64,000 nt of DNA. Origin: Bacteroidaceae bacterium. GTDB lineage: Bacteria; Bacteroidota; Bacteroidia; Bacteroidales; Bacteroidaceae. Below the pieces are notes generated by a model that did not search any database, was not told where the DNA came from, and saw nothing but the letters and a program-made list of their open reading frames with translations. The DNA lies in NCBI GenBank assembly GCA_017622495.1, contig JAGAQY010000024.1:62001-126000 (forward strand), written 5' to 3'. This document shows, piece after piece, positions 45,303 through 54,210 of this stretch (position 1 is its first letter; each line of letters begins with the position of its first letter). A program made the position numbers and the translations under genes.

Positions 45303-47309
45303 CTATATTTTTACGGTGAATGATAGCCTGAACTGGCGACCTGGCATGGGGTAATATTGTATAATCTCGTAATGGGCATTGGTAAGGTTGATGGCTTCGG
45401 CCTGGACGATGAGGCTTGTGCTTCGCAGGGTGAAGTCGCGCATGAGGGTGAGCGTATGCTCGGCATAGGGCGCAATGCGGTAGCGGGCAATCTGCTGCGA
45501 CATGCTATAGCGCTCGCTCGAAGCAATCATAGAGTAGCCTATGCCTACCCAGGGCGTGGAGAGTATCAGACGCATGCTGCCGCTATGTAGGGGGGTGTAG
45601 GGGAGCTGTACTCCATATCCTTGGGCCTCGGGGTCGGTGATGTCGATGGCATGCTGAAACGTGTAGCTGGCACCGATGCTCAGTGCGGTCTTGGGAGCAA
45701 AATGCAGCTGGGCGTTGAGTGTAGCGTCGAGACCAATGATATGTACGCGACCATAGTTGGCCATTTTCCATACGTAGGTGGTGGGGAAGGCTACAATCTT
45801 GTCGGTGACGTTGTTGAAGTATCCATCGGTAGTGATGGAGAATGACTCCAGGCATCCAGCCTGTGGCGCTTGCCACGCGATACCTAAGGTGTACTCGTGG
45901 GCGTTCTCGGGGCGTAGCTCGCGATTTCCGGTGGCTTTGTAGTATAGCTCGTTGAACGTGGGCATGCGAAAGGTGTTCTTGTACATCAGTCGCAGGTAGA
46001 AAGGAATGTTGAAGGGGTGTATGGAAGCACTAAGTGTGGGGGTGAGGCGCTTCTGGCTTTTGAATGTTGCATGCTGGACTGTTTGGGAGGTCTCGTTGAT
46101 GAGCGTGCCGAGCAGGATACCTCGTAGGTTGAGCCAATGGTTGCGGTACTGTGCTTGTAGTGCGGTGAGCGACGTGTATCGGGTGGGGTATATGAAGTTG
46201 GGGATGTCGCTGTCGAGTGTGTTGATGAACCCGTCTTGTGCTACTGATAGTTGCCAATGCCATGAGGGGCGGTAGAGTAGGGTGGCTTGCAGGTAATACT
46301 CGTCTTGGCCGAACTCCTCGGCGTATTTCCCGCCCGGATACTTGACGTTGGTTTCTGTGTAGTGGCTATATCCATAGGTGTATTTGGCGATGGTACGCAA
46401 ATGCCACTTGGCATCCCATTGCTTTGTATAACGAGCTTGTGCGAAAAGGTTCTTCTCGGTAAGCCGTTCGGTGCTGTGGTTGTTGTATAAGATCACGGCA
46501 CCGGGTAGGCCACGCTCGGAGTCGTAGTAATATATCTTGGCATCGATGGTGCTTGTGCTGTCGATGCGGTGCTGTAGGTTCCACTCCTCAGATAGCTGGT
46601 ACACATCGGTGTTGGTGCGCTTCTCATTGACTACCGTGTTGACGTTGGGCAAGGTGAAAGGATACTGGCCGTGTGCGGTGATAAGGCTGTAGCTCATGCC
46701 TACCTGTGTGTGCTCACCAATCTTGTGTGTTGTGCTCAGTGTGGGACTGAAATACCCGAACGAACCGCCTTGCAGATTGGCGTTGAAGCTGTATGGTTTA
46801 TCTTGGGGTAGCCATTGCTGGCTGCTCATGTTTACTTGACTCCCCGATGCAAGGGCGCGAGCAGTGCTCAGCAGGTTGCTCCCTTGCCCTACATGTAGTG
46901 ATATGCCACTTATGGTGCTGGAGGCATAGCGGCCGAGGTCTATCTGGCCAGCTAAGCAGTTGCCTATAACCACGTCATCGTAGCTTACGGCAGTGTGTGT
47001 GGCACCGAGTCCGCGCACTGACACTGTTTTCAGACCTCCTATGCCACCGTAGTCTCTCACCATGGTCCCGGCAAAGTGGCGCATCGCTTCGGCTGCATTT
47101 TGTATGGCAAGTCTGCGCATCTCCTCTTGCTTAATCTCTTGCTTGGCTGTTGTTGTGGTTACTTGTGTCGCAAGGCGTTGTGCCTGCACCTTCACTTCAT
47201 TGATGGTGTGCGTTGAGATCAACGTAGAGTCTGCTACTCCAGCGTGAACGGGATGCCAAAAACATAGAGTCAGAAAAACTGCTATTGCAATTCGCTTTGC
47301 CTTATTCAT
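45303..47309 (-). CDS. btuB: TonB-dependent outer-membrane receptor under cobalamin riboswitch control, BtuB-like, 668 aa
   Basis: A signal peptide ends near residue 23 (VHAG). The plug domain covers about 35-165, with INEVKVQAQRL, ETIQ-like IKQEEMRRLAIQNAAEAM and GGLKTVSVRGLGATHT. A 22-strand-type barrel follows and ends in FRLSFTVKI. It is shorter than SusC proteins and lacks their carboxypeptidase-like domain. The cobalamin riboswitch lies 76 bp upstream, and the binding-protein and permease genes follow directly, so it is the outer-membrane step of a corrinoid uptake system. Expression should fall when cobalamin is plentiful. Confidence 0.9.
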   Translation of the reverse strand: MNKAKRIAIAVFLTLCFWHPVHAGVADSTLISTHTINEVKVQAQRLATQVTTTTAKQEIKQEEMRRLAIQNAAEAMRHFAGTMVRDYGGIGGLKTVSVRGLGATHTAVSYDDVVIGNCLAGQIDLGRYASSTISGISLHVGQGSNLLSTARALASGSQVNMSSQQWLPQDKPYSFNANLQGGSFGYFSPTLSTTHKIGEHTQVGMSYSLITAHGQYPFTLPNVNTVVNEKRTNTDVYQLSEEWNLQHRIDSTSTIDAKIYYYDSERGLPGAVILYNNHSTERLTEKNLFAQARYTKQWDAKWHLRTIAKYTYGYSHYTETNVKYPGGKYAEEFGQDEYYLQATLLYRPSWHWQLSVAQDGFINTLDSDIPNFIYPTRYTSLTALQAQYRNHWLNLRGILLGTLINETSQTVQHATFKSQKRLTPTLSASIHPFNIPFYLRLMYKNTFRMPTFNELYYKATGNRELRPENAHEYTLGIAWQAPQAGCLESFSITTDGYFNNVTDKIVAFPTTYVWKMANYGRVHIIGLDATLNAQLHFAPKTALSIGASYTFQHAIDITDPEAQGYGVQLPYTPLHSGSMRLILSTPWVGIGYSMIASSERYSMSQQIARYRIAPYAEHTLTLMRDFTLRSTSLIVQAEAINLTNAHYEIIQYYPMPGRQFRLSFTVKI

Positions 47310-47384
47310 GTTGCGGTAATGAATAAACCTTAATTCGCCAAGTCTCTTTCCTCGAGAGCACAGGGCGTAAATACACTCTCATGG

Positions 47385-47565
47385 TTTTGCAGGTCTTCTG
47401 ACTCGCTCCAGCTGTTCGCCTTCCCACCTTCATCGTAAGGCAGTGGCAAGTATGGATTGAACAGCTTCTTTCTGAGCACACAGCAGCGGGACTGTTCAGG
47501 ATTCTCACCCGATTCCCTTTTCATCCTATCGTCCCGAAAGGGGACTACGGAACAAAACCGGCTTA
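47385..47565 (-). promoter_or_regulatory. Cobalamin (B12) riboswitch
   Basis: Reading the minus strand, the conserved cobalamin-aptamer elements appear in order: GGGAATCGGGTGAGAATCC, then ACAGTCCCGCTGCTGT, and finally the B12 box GAGTCAGAAGACCTGC (47389-47404). The leader then holds a GAGAG/CTCTC hairpin (47354-47380) before the receptor start, a possible expression platform. The end points are approximate. Confidence 0.95.
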
Positions 47566-47594
47566 AAGGTAGTATATTTTTTTTGATGCGACAA
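47564..47594 (-). promoter_or_regulatory. Promoter of the riboswitch-btuBFC operon
   Basis: On the minus strand TTG (47592-47594), 20 bp, TACCTTTA (47564-47571). The last base differs from the consensus TAnnTTTG. It sits just before the aptamer, where a riboswitch promoter should be. Confidence 0.6.
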
Positions 47595-47655
47595 GCGAAA
47601 TCACCATTAAGTGATAAAATTGGCGCGATAGGCACGATTATTCCCAAAGAATGCT

Positions 47656-47663
47656 TAACTTTG
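47656..47663 (+). promoter_or_regulatory. Promoter -7 box of the HerA-like ATPase gene
   Basis: TAACTTTG matches TAnnTTTG, 24 bp before the ATG at 47688. I see no good -33 element at the expected distance. Confidence 0.5.
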
Positions 47664-47687
47664 TACATCTGAAATAATTCTTGCCTT

Positions 47688-49217
47688 ATGTACAAAGATA
47701 ATTCGCTTTATGTGGCCCATTCTTCATCGGGGCCAATACACTTAATAGGCCGTATGGCCAATCGTCACGGACTTATTGCAGGTGCTACTGGTACGGGTAA
47801 AACCGTTACCTTGCAGGTGCTTGCCGAGACCTTCTCGCAGGCTGGTGTACCCTGTTTTATGGCCGATATGAAGGGAGACCTCTCTGGCATTTCTCAGACG
47901 GGCAAGTTGAGCGGTTTCATTGAGAAACGTTGCGTAGAGTTTGGCATTGATACTGCACAACTCTGCTTTGAGGGTTGTCCTGTGCGTTTCTATGATGTGT
48001 ATGGCGAGCAGGGACACCCTATGCGTACTACCATTGCTGATATGGGCTCAATGCTCCTGTCTCGCCTGCTCGAACTCAATGATACTCAATCGGGAGTGTT
48101 GGCTTTGACTTTCCGAATAGCCCAGGATGAGAGTCTGCCACTTGTTGACATGAAAGACCTTCGGCTGATGCTTGACTATGTGGCCAAGAATGCAGATCGC
48201 TATTCTACCACCTATGGCAATGTGTCTACTGCCACCATTGGTGCTATACAGCGCTCGCTGCTCACCCTGATGGAGCAGGGGGGCGACAAGTTTTTCGGTG
48301 AGCCCGCGTTTGATATATACGACCTGTTGCAGACTGAGGGAGGGCGTGGTGTGATGAACGTGCTTGCTGCCGACCGTCTCATGTTGCAGCCTAAGCTGTA
48401 CTCTACCTTCCTGATGTGGCTGCTCACCACCTTGTATGATAAAATGCCCGAGATAGGTGATATGGAACTGCCCAAGATGGTGTTCTTTTTCGATGAAGCC
48501 CACATGCTGTTTAAGGATACCTCTAAGGCACTGACCGATAAAATAGAACAGATTGTGCGCCTGATACGCTCAAAGGGTATAGGTGTCTACTTTATCACCC
48601 AATCGCCCAACGATCTTCCCGAGACGATTCTTGGTCAGTGTGGCAATCGCGTGCAACATGCGCTACGTGCTTTTACCCCTAAGGATCAGGCTGCTGTAAA
48701 GGCTGCGGCACAAACTTTCCGCCCCAATCCCGCTTTTTCTACTGAGCGTGAAATCTTGGAGCTAGGTACTGGTGAAGCACTCGTGTCGTTCCTTGACGAG
48801 AAGGGTGCACCATCAGTGGTGGAGCGGGCAAAGATCCTCTTCCCCTTGAGTCAGATAGGGGCCATCACAGCCGAGCAAAGACAGACAATCAATGCATCAT
48901 CGCGTATCGCGGGAAAATATGATACACCGGTAGATCGCGAATCGGCTTTCGAGAAAATCGTAAAACAGCGTGAGGAGGCCGAACGGCAAGAGGTAGAAGC
49001 CAAGGAGATGGCTACCCGTGAAGAAGCCAAGGAGAGGGAGGAAAAACAGAAATCGAAAAGGAACTCGGCTAAAAAGAGTGCCCTGGCTGCAGCTTTAGGC
49101 ACTGCAGTGACCTATTTTGCCAAGACTGTAGCTACACAACTCGCTCGCAATATCGTGGGCAGCACGGGTAAGAAGACAAAGACGACAACAAAGAAAAGTA
49201 TGAAGAAAAAGAGGTAA
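47688..49217 (+). CDS. HerA/YjgR-type (DUF853) P-loop ATPase, 509 aa
   Basis: Walker A is GATGTGKT (residues 32-39) and Walker B is MVFFFDEAHMLF (about 262-273). QSPNDLPETILGQCGNRVQHALRAFTP is a sensor or arginine-finger-like region typical of DUF853 and HerA-like ATPases. The C-terminal 90 residues are charged and probably coiled (VKQREEAERQEVEAKEMA), ending in a Lys-rich basic tail. The family is related to FtsK/HerA DNA pumps, but YjgR-type proteins have no settled function. Its neighbours (B12 uptake on one side, lysS on the other) give no clue. The product is full length for the family. Confidence 0.88.
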   Translation: MYKDNSLYVAHSSSGPIHLIGRMANRHGLIAGATGTGKTVTLQVLAETFSQAGVPCFMADMKGDLSGISQTGKLSGFIEKRCVEFGIDTAQLCFEGCPVRFYDVYGEQGHPMRTTIADMGSMLLSRLLELNDTQSGVLALTFRIAQDESLPLVDMKDLRLMLDYVAKNADRYSTTYGNVSTATIGAIQRSLLTLMEQGGDKFFGEPAFDIYDLLQTEGGRGVMNVLAADRLMLQPKLYSTFLMWLLTTLYDKMPEIGDMELPKMVFFFDEAHMLFKDTSKALTDKIEQIVRLIRSKGIGVYFITQSPNDLPETILGQCGNRVQHALRAFTPKDQAAVKAAAQTFRPNPAFSTEREILELGTGEALVSFLDEKGAPSVVERAKILFPLSQIGAITAEQRQTINASSRIAGKYDTPVDRESAFEKIVKQREEAERQEVEAKEMATREEAKEREEKQKSKRNSAKKSALAAALGTAVTYFAKTVATQLARNIVGSTGKKTKTTTKKSMKKKR

Positions 49218-49225
49218 ACTTGCTT

Positions 49226-49523
49226 TTTCGCTCACCTTGCACTAACTTTATCTTGCTTTGGCAAGCTGAAATTAGGCTGCACCTCGGAACCGAAGGTCGC
49301 TGGCCGAAGGGAAAGCAAATGCTCAAATAAATTTAACTATGTTGAAATTCTGCCTCGCTCAGTAAAGAAAATGCAAGCCTTTTCTCTACATTCACTCGTT
49401 GAAATTTGGCATTTCTCTCGGTTTGCACTAATTTTAGTGTTTGCTGCGCAAGCCCAGAAGTTAGGCGGCGGTTCGGAAATATTCAAATAAATTTGATATT
49501 TCGCTCACCTTGCACTAACTTTG
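49226..49523 (+). repeat. Three copies of a promoter-like 24-bp repeat in the gap before lysS
   Basis: An exact 24-mer that contains TCGCTCACCTTGCACTAAC occurs at 49226-49249 and 49499-49522. A diverged copy (19 of 24 bases) lies at 49412-49435. Each copy holds a TAnnTTT core; only the last keeps the full TAACTTTG. A CGAAGG/CCGAAGG hairpin-like repeat related to the btuC one lies at 49291-49318. I see no gene in 49218-49551. Confidence 0.8.
49492..49523 (+). promoter_or_regulatory. lysS operon promoter
   Basis: TTTG (49492-49495), 20 bp, TAACTTTG (49516-49523): both boxes match consensus. The ATG is 28 bp downstream. The -7 box belongs to the last copy of the 24-bp repeat. Confidence 0.8.
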
Positions 49524-49551
49524 CACTTTCAAATACATAACGTTGAAAGAA

Positions 49552-51279
49552 ATGAACGTATTGGAACTTAGTGAACAAGAGATTATCAGACGCAATAGTC
49601 TGAACGAATTGCGTGCCATGGGCATCGAGCCCTATCCTGCCGCAGAGTATGTGACCAACGCTTTTTCTACCGATATAAAAGAGGAGTTCAAGGACGAGGA
49701 CGAGCCTCGCAAGGTATCTATCGCAGGCCGTCTGATGAGCCGCCGCGTGATGGGTAAGGCTTCGTTCGTGGAGCTGCAGGACTCTAAGGGTCGTATCCAG
49801 GTGTATATCACCCGCGATGACATCTGTCCCGAGGAGAACAAGGATATGTACAACGTCGTGTTCAAGCGCCTGCTCGATATAGGCGACTTCATCGGCATCG
49901 AGGGTGTGGTATTCCGCACGCAGATGGGCGAGATCAGCGTACATGCCCACAAGCTCACCGTGTTGTCCAAGAGCATCCGTCCGCTTCCTATCGTGAAGTA
50001 CAAGGATGGCGTGGCTTACGACAAGTTTGATGACCCCGAGCTCCGTTACCGTCAGCGCTACGTCGACCTCGTGGTAAACGATGGCGTGAAGGATATCTTC
50101 ATCAAGCGTAACAAGGTGTACACCTCTATGCGCGAGTTCTTCAACTCACGCGGATATATGGAGGTGGAGACTCCCGTATTGCAGTCAATCCCCGGTGGAG
50201 CGGCAGCACGCCCCTTCATCACCCACCATAACGCATTGGACATCCCCTTGTACTTGCGTATTGCCAATGAACTCTACCTGAAGCGCCTTATCGTGGGTGG
50301 CTTTGAGGGTGTGTATGAGTTCTCCAAGAACTTCCGCAACGAGGGTATGGACCGCACCCACAATCCCGAGTTTACCTGTATGGAGATCTACGTCTCTTAC
50401 AAGGACTATAACTGGATGATGGCATTCACCGAGCAGATGCTCGAGAAGATCTGTCTCGATGTGAACGGCACTACCGAGGTGCAGGTGGGCGACAATGTCA
50501 TCAGCTTCAAGGCTCCTTTCGCACGCCGTACTATGACAGAGGCTATCAAGGAGTTCACCGGAGTGGACATCACCGGCATGGATGAGGCTCAGTTGCGTGC
50601 TGTATGCAAGGAGTTGGGTGTAGAGACCGACGAGACCATGGGCAAGGGTAAGCTCATCGACGAGATCTTCGGCGAGAAGTGCGAGGGCAACTACATACAG
50701 CCTACCTTCATCACCGACTATCCTATCGAGATGTCGCCCCTCTGCAAGCGTCACCGCGAGAATCCCGAGCTCACCGAGCGATTCGAGCTCATGGTCAACG
50801 GTAAGGAGCTGTGCAACGCCTATAGCGAGCTCAACGACCCCATCGACCAGCTCGAGCGCTTCCAGGAGCAACTTCGCCTGAGCGAGAAGGGCGACGATGA
50901 GGCCATGTTCATCGACAACGACTTCGTGCGTGCCCTCGAGTACGGTATGCCTCCCACCTCGGGTATGGGTATCGGTATGGACCGCCTCGTGATGCTCATG
51001 ACAGGTCAGCAGACCATTCAGGAGGTGCTCTTCTTCCCGCAGATGCGTCCCGAGAAGAAGTCCCCGAAGGATCCCGCAGCCAAGTATGTGGAGATAGGTG
51101 TTCCCGAAGAGTGGGTGCCCCTGATTCAGAAGGCTGGCTATAAGCTTGTGGCCGACATGCAGGGCGTCAACCCCCAGAAGGTACACATGGATATCTGTGG
51201 CGTGAACAAGAAGTATAAGCTCGACCTCAAGAACCCAACCGTGGACGAGGTGGCAGCTTGGATTGAGAGAATAAGTTGA
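49552..51279 (+). CDS. lysS: Lysyl-tRNA synthetase, class II, 575 aa
   Basis: An N-terminal OB-fold anticodon-binding domain (about 55-165) is followed by the class II core with motif 2 ([20 protein letters not shown]) and motif 3 ([19 protein letters not shown]). The C-terminal stretch after motif 3 (about 510-575) is an added tail found in Bacteroidetes LysRS. I chose the ATG at 49552, giving [14 protein letters not shown] at 49543 is in frame but would add only three residues and is not needed. It opens the group lysS, gpsA, pgi and HAD. A 10-bp array begins directly after the stop codon and belongs to the inserted four-helix-bundle cassette. Confidence 0.97.
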   Translation: MNVLELSEQEIIRRNSLNELRAMGIEPYPAAEYVTNAFSTDIKEEFKDEDEPRKVSIAGRLMSRRVMGKASFVELQDSKGRIQVYITRDDICPEENKDMYNVVFKRLLDIGDFIGIEGVVFRTQMGEISVHAHKLTVLSKSIRPLPIVKYKDGVAYDKFDDPELRYRQRYVDLVVNDGVKDIFIKRNKVYTSMREFFNSRGYMEVETPVLQSIPGGAAARPFITHHNALDIPLYLRIANELYLKRLIVGGFEGVYEFSKNFRNEGMDRTHNPEFTCMEIYVSYKDYNWMMAFTEQMLEKICLDVNGTTEVQVGDNVISFKAPFARRTMTEAIKEFTGVDITGMDEAQLRAVCKELGVETDETMGKGKLIDEIFGEKCEGNYIQPTFITDYPIEMSPLCKRHRENPELTERFELMVNGKELCNAYSELNDPIDQLERFQEQLRLSEKGDDEAMFIDNDFVRALEYGMPPTSGMGIGMDRLVMLMTGQQTIQEVLFFPQMRPEKKSPKDPAAKYVEIGVPEEWVPLIQKAGYKLVADMQGVNPQKVHMDICGVNKKYKLDLKNPTVDEVAAWIERIS

Positions 51280-51773
51280 GGAGATAAAGGGAGTTAAATG
51301 GAGTTAGAAGGAGATAAATGCCAAATGTTTGAACCTTCGAAAAGTTTCACTGACCTTATAGTTTGGCAGAAAGCTCATGAGTTTGTGCTAGAGGTTTATA
51401 AGGTGACAAGAGACTATCCGATGGAAGAGCGTTTTGCACTATGCTCTCAGTTTCAACGCGCTGCAGTATCTATACCTGCTAACATAGCAGAAGGCTACAA
51501 GAAATTAAGTAAAGCCGACAAGTTGCGGTTTCTGAACATATCGCAAGGCAGTCTGGAAGAGTGCAGATACTACATTATACTCTCACGCGATTTATCTTAT
51601 ATAAGTGTAAAAACAAACAATGAGCTAACAGGGACATTAGAAGAGGTAAGCAAACTGCTGAATTCTTACATCAGAGGTGTAATGAGCAAGCAGTTCGTAG
51701 AGTGAATCAGCCTATTGGCCTTTATCTCCCTAAAGAGCAAAGCGATATCTCCTTTTATCTCCCTTTAACTCCT
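51280..51773. mobile_element. Inverted-repeat cassette carrying a four-helix-bundle gene, between lysS and gpsA
   Basis: The left arm (51280-51326) has four exact-step 10-bp units: GGAGATAAAG, GGAGTTAAAT, GGAGTTAGAA, GGAGATAAAT. The right arm (51713-51773) reads inversely as AGGAGTTAAA, GGGAGATAAA, AGGAGATATC, with a TATTGGCCTTTATCTCCC inner end. Between the arms lies only the four-helix-bundle gene. The arms match those of the empty unit at 33891-34012. No transposase is present, so movement would need help in trans. Confidence 0.7.
51325..51705 (+). CDS. Four-helix-bundle protein (S23/intervening-sequence family), 126 aa
   Basis: The family pattern is clear: FTDLIVWQKAHEFVLEVYKVTRDYP at the start, FALCSQFQRAAVSIPANIAEGYKK in the middle, and FLNISQGSLEECRYYIILSRDL in the third helix. 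These proteins are known from 23S rRNA intervening sequences and are related to the Avd accessory protein of diversity-generating retroelements; the function of free-standing copies is unknown. I chose ATG 51325, since the earlier in-frame ATG at 51298 lies inside the repeat arm and would add nine residues encoded by the repeat. The gene is enclosed by inverted repeats, and its AT-rich codon use contrasts with lysS, gpsA and pgi around it, which suggests separate origin. Confidence 0.9.
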   Translation: MFEPSKSFTDLIVWQKAHEFVLEVYKVTRDYPMEERFALCSQFQRAAVSIPANIAEGYKKLSKADKLRFLNISQGSLEECRYYIILSRDLSYISVKTNNELTGTLEEVSKLLNSYIRGVMSKQFVE

Positions 51774-51782
51774 AATAAAAAC

Positions 51783-52781
51783 ATGAGTTTTCCCCAAGGT
51801 AAAGTAGCAATTATGGGTGGTGGCAGTTGGGCAACTGCCATTGCCAAGATGATTCTCAACAATGAGGACTCCATCAACTGGTACATGCGCCGTGACGACC
51901 GCATTGCGGACTTCAAGCGCACGGGTCACAACCCTGGATACCTGTCGTCGGTGCATTTTGACGTAAACCGCATCAACTTTTCTTCAGACATTAACCAGGT
52001 CATCAAGGAGAGCGATGTGCTGGTGTTCGTCACTCCGTCGCCCTACCTCAAGTCGCACCTCAAGAAGGTGAAGACCAAGCTGAACGACAAGTTTGTGGTG
52101 ACAGCCATCAAGGGTATCGTGCCCGAAGAAAATATGCTTGTGTCAGACTATTTCCACAAGGAATACCACGTGCCCTACGATAACATCGCGGTAATCGCAG
52201 GTCCGTGCCATGCCGAGGAAATAGCGCTTGAGCGTCTGTCGTATCTCACCGTAGGTTGTAGCAACCGTAACAATGCACTCAGTTTCGCACAGAAGCTCAA
52301 CAGCAGCTACGTGAAGACCACCGTGAGCGACGATGTCACCGGTATCGAGTACAGTTCGGTATTGAAGAACGTATATGCCATCGCAGCTGGTATCTGCAGC
52401 GGTCTGAAGTATGGCGACAACTTCCAGGCTGTGCTCATGAGCAACGCCCTGGTGGAGATGTCGCGCTTCATCGACTTCGTGCATCCGCTCAAGCGTGTGG
52501 TGAGCGAGTCGGTATATATGGGCGACCTTCTGGTGACAGGTTATTCGAACTTTAGCCGCAACCGCGTGTTTGGTTCTATGATAGGCAAGGGCTACTCTGT
52601 GAAGAGCGCTCAGCTCGAGATGGAGATGGTGGCCGAGGGCTACTACGGCACCAAGTGTATCAAGGAAATCAACCGTAAGTACCACGTCAACATGCCTATC
52701 CTCGATGCCGTGTACAACATCCTCTACGAGCGCATCTCGCCCGTGATTGAGATTAAGTTGCTCACGGATTCTATCAGATAA
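51783..52781 (+). CDS. gpsA: NAD(P)-dependent glycerol-3-phosphate dehydrogenase, 332 aa
   Basis: The N-terminal Rossmann motif is KVAIMGGGSWATAIAKM. The substrate and catalytic region holds VVTAIKGIVPEE, AVIAGPCHAEEIALERLSYL and GIEYSSVLKNVYAIAAGICSGL, with the catalytic Lys in SSVLKN. The enzyme makes sn-glycerol-3-phosphate for phospholipid synthesis. I chose ATG 51783; an in-frame ATG at 51702 would add 27 residues encoded by the right arm of the cassette, ahead of a start that already fits the family. The gene begins about 10 bp after the cassette's end, so its original leader has probably been replaced by the element. Confidence 0.93.
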   Translation: MSFPQGKVAIMGGGSWATAIAKMILNNEDSINWYMRRDDRIADFKRTGHNPGYLSSVHFDVNRINFSSDINQVIKESDVLVFVTPSPYLKSHLKKVKTKLNDKFVVTAIKGIVPEENMLVSDYFHKEYHVPYDNIAVIAGPCHAEEIALERLSYLTVGCSNRNNALSFAQKLNSSYVKTTVSDDVTGIEYSSVLKNVYAIAAGICSGLKYGDNFQAVLMSNALVEMSRFIDFVHPLKRVVSESVYMGDLLVTGYSNFSRNRVFGSMIGKGYSVKSAQLEMEMVAEGYYGTKCIKEINRKYHVNMPILDAVYNILYERISPVIEIKLLTDSIR

Positions 52782-52802
52782 TAATATAATAATATAAGTA
52801 AG

Positions 52803-54146
52803 ATGAAAAATATTGCATTGAACATTGATAAGACCGCAGGTTTTATCGCTGAAGGTGCCGTAAAGGCATACGCACCCCAGGTGCAGGAAGCATTGGAGAT
52901 GCTCGAGAAGGGCACAGGTCTCGGTAACGACTTTTTGGGTTGGCTCCACCTTCCCTCAAGCATCACCGAGGAGCACTTGAACGACATTCAGGCAACTGCC
53001 GACACCTTGCGCGAGTTGTGCGACGTAGTCGTAGTAGCCGGTATCGGTGGTAGCTACCTCGGTGCACGTGCCGTGATCGAGGCGCTCAGCAATAACTTCC
53101 ACAGCTATCTCAAGAGCGATAGCCCTGCCATCATCTACGCAGGCCACAACATCAGCGAGGACTATCTCTTCGAGCTCACCGAGTTCCTCAAGAACAAGAA
53201 GTTCGGTGTCATCAACATCTCCAAGTCAGGTACCACCACCGAGACAGCTCTCGCCTTCCGTCTGCTCAAGAAGCAGTGTGAAGACCAGCGCGGCATCGAC
53301 GTTGCCCACAAGGTCATCGTAGCTGTTACCGACGCCAAGCGTGGTGCTGCCCGCACTACTGCCGACAACGAAGGCTACAAGAGCTTCATCATCCCCGACA
53401 ATGTGGGTGGCCGCTTCTCGGTGCTCACTCCCGTAGGCCTGCTGCCTATCGCCATTGCCGGATACGACATCAAGGCACTCGTCAAGGGTGCTGCCGACAT
53501 GGAGGCTGCTACCGCTCCCGAGGTACCCTTCGAGGAAAACATCGCTGCCCTCTATGCCGCTACCCGCAACGCCCTCTATGCCGATGGCAAGAAGATTGAG
53601 ATCCTTGTCAACTACCAGCCCAAGCTGCACTACGTGTCAGAGTGGTGGAAGCAGCTCTACGGTGAGTCTGAGGGTAAGGATGGCAAGGGCATCTTCCCCG
53701 CATCGGTTGACTTCTCTACCGACCTCCACTCTATGGGTCAGTGGATACAGCAGGGCGAGCGCACCATCTTCGAGACCGTCATCTCGGTTGAGAACACCAA
53801 CCACAGCCTTATCGTGCCTACTGATGAGAAGAATCTCGACGGACTCAACTTCCTCGCAGGCAAGCACGTGGATGAGGTGAACAAGATGGCCGAGCTCGGT
53901 ACACTCCTCGCACACGTCGATGGCGGTGTGCCCAACCTCCGCATCGTGATGCCCAAGCTCGACGAGTACTACATCGGTCAGCTGCTCTACTTCTTCGAGA
54001 AGGGTTGCGGCATCAGCGGTTATGTACTTGGCGTGAACCCCTTCAACCAGCCCGGTGTAGAGGACTACAAGCGCAACATGTTTGCCCTCCTCGGCAAGCC
54101 CGGCTACGAAGAGGAGTCAAAGGCTATTCAGGCACGCTTGGGGTAA
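52803..54146 (+). CDS. pgi: Glucose-6-phosphate isomerase, 447 aa
   Basis: The SIS-domain motifs are present: [20 protein letters not shown] for phosphosugar binding, [20 protein letters not shown], and [20 protein letters not shown], the PGI signature. A conserved His/Lys region lies near the C-terminus ([20 protein letters not shown]). The 447-residue length is that of the short bacterial type found in Bacteroidetes and Firmicutes. It interconverts glucose-6-phosphate and fructose-6-phosphate in glycolysis. It follows gpsA by 21 bp, so the two are surely co-transcribed. A CTAG array begins 8 bp after the stop codon. Confidence 0.97.
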   Translation: MKNIALNIDKTAGFIAEGAVKAYAPQVQEALEMLEKGTGLGNDFLGWLHLPSSITEEHLNDIQATADTLRELCDVVVVAGIGGSYLGARAVIEALSNNFHSYLKSDSPAIIYAGHNISEDYLFELTEFLKNKKFGVINISKSGTTTETALAFRLLKKQCEDQRGIDVAHKVIVAVTDAKRGAARTTADNEGYKSFIIPDNVGGRFSVLTPVGLLPIAIAGYDIKALVKGAADMEAATAPEVPFEENIAALYAATRNALYADGKKIEILVNYQPKLHYVSEWWKQLYGESEGKDGKGIFPASVDFSTDLHSMGQWIQQGERTIFETVISVENTNHSLIVPTDEKNLDGLNFLAGKHVDEVNKMAELGTLLAHVDGGVPNLRIVMPKLDEYYIGQLLYFFEKGCGISGYVLGVNPFNQPGVEDYKRNMFALLGKPGYEEESKAIQARLG

Positions 54147-54154
54147 GTTAATTC

Positions 54155-54204
54155 CTAGAATATCTAGAAACTCTAGAATATCCTAGGACCTCTAGAATAT
54201 CTAG
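54155..54204. repeat. CTAGAATAT 9-10-bp-period array between pgi and the HAD gene
   Basis: CTAG occurs six times, at 54155, 54164, 54173, 54183, 54192 and 54201 (steps 9, 9, 10, 9, 9). The array starts 8 bp after the pgi stop and ends 6 bp before the ATG at 54211. Confidence 0.9.
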
Positions 54205-54210
54205 TGTAAT

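Noticed and set aside
43069..47309. Iron-siderophore (Fec/heme) uptake operon
   Set aside because: The cobalamin riboswitch with complete B12 box directly upstream makes corrinoid uptake the better call.
49543..49551. TTG at 49543 as start of lysS
   Set aside because: The ATG three codons later gives the N-terminus expected for Bacteroidetes LysS, and nothing favours the upstream TTG.
50185..51186. A 333-codon minus-strand frame opposite lysS
   Set aside because: Antisense shadow of a conserved gene; His/Leu/Val-rich with no domain.
51702..51782. Upstream ATG start for gpsA
   Set aside because: The extra 27 residues are encoded by the cassette's right arm; the Rossmann motif sits correctly after ATG 51783.
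52782..52802. ATAAT-type repeat between gpsA and pgi
   Set aside because: Too short and AT-simple to separate from chance.
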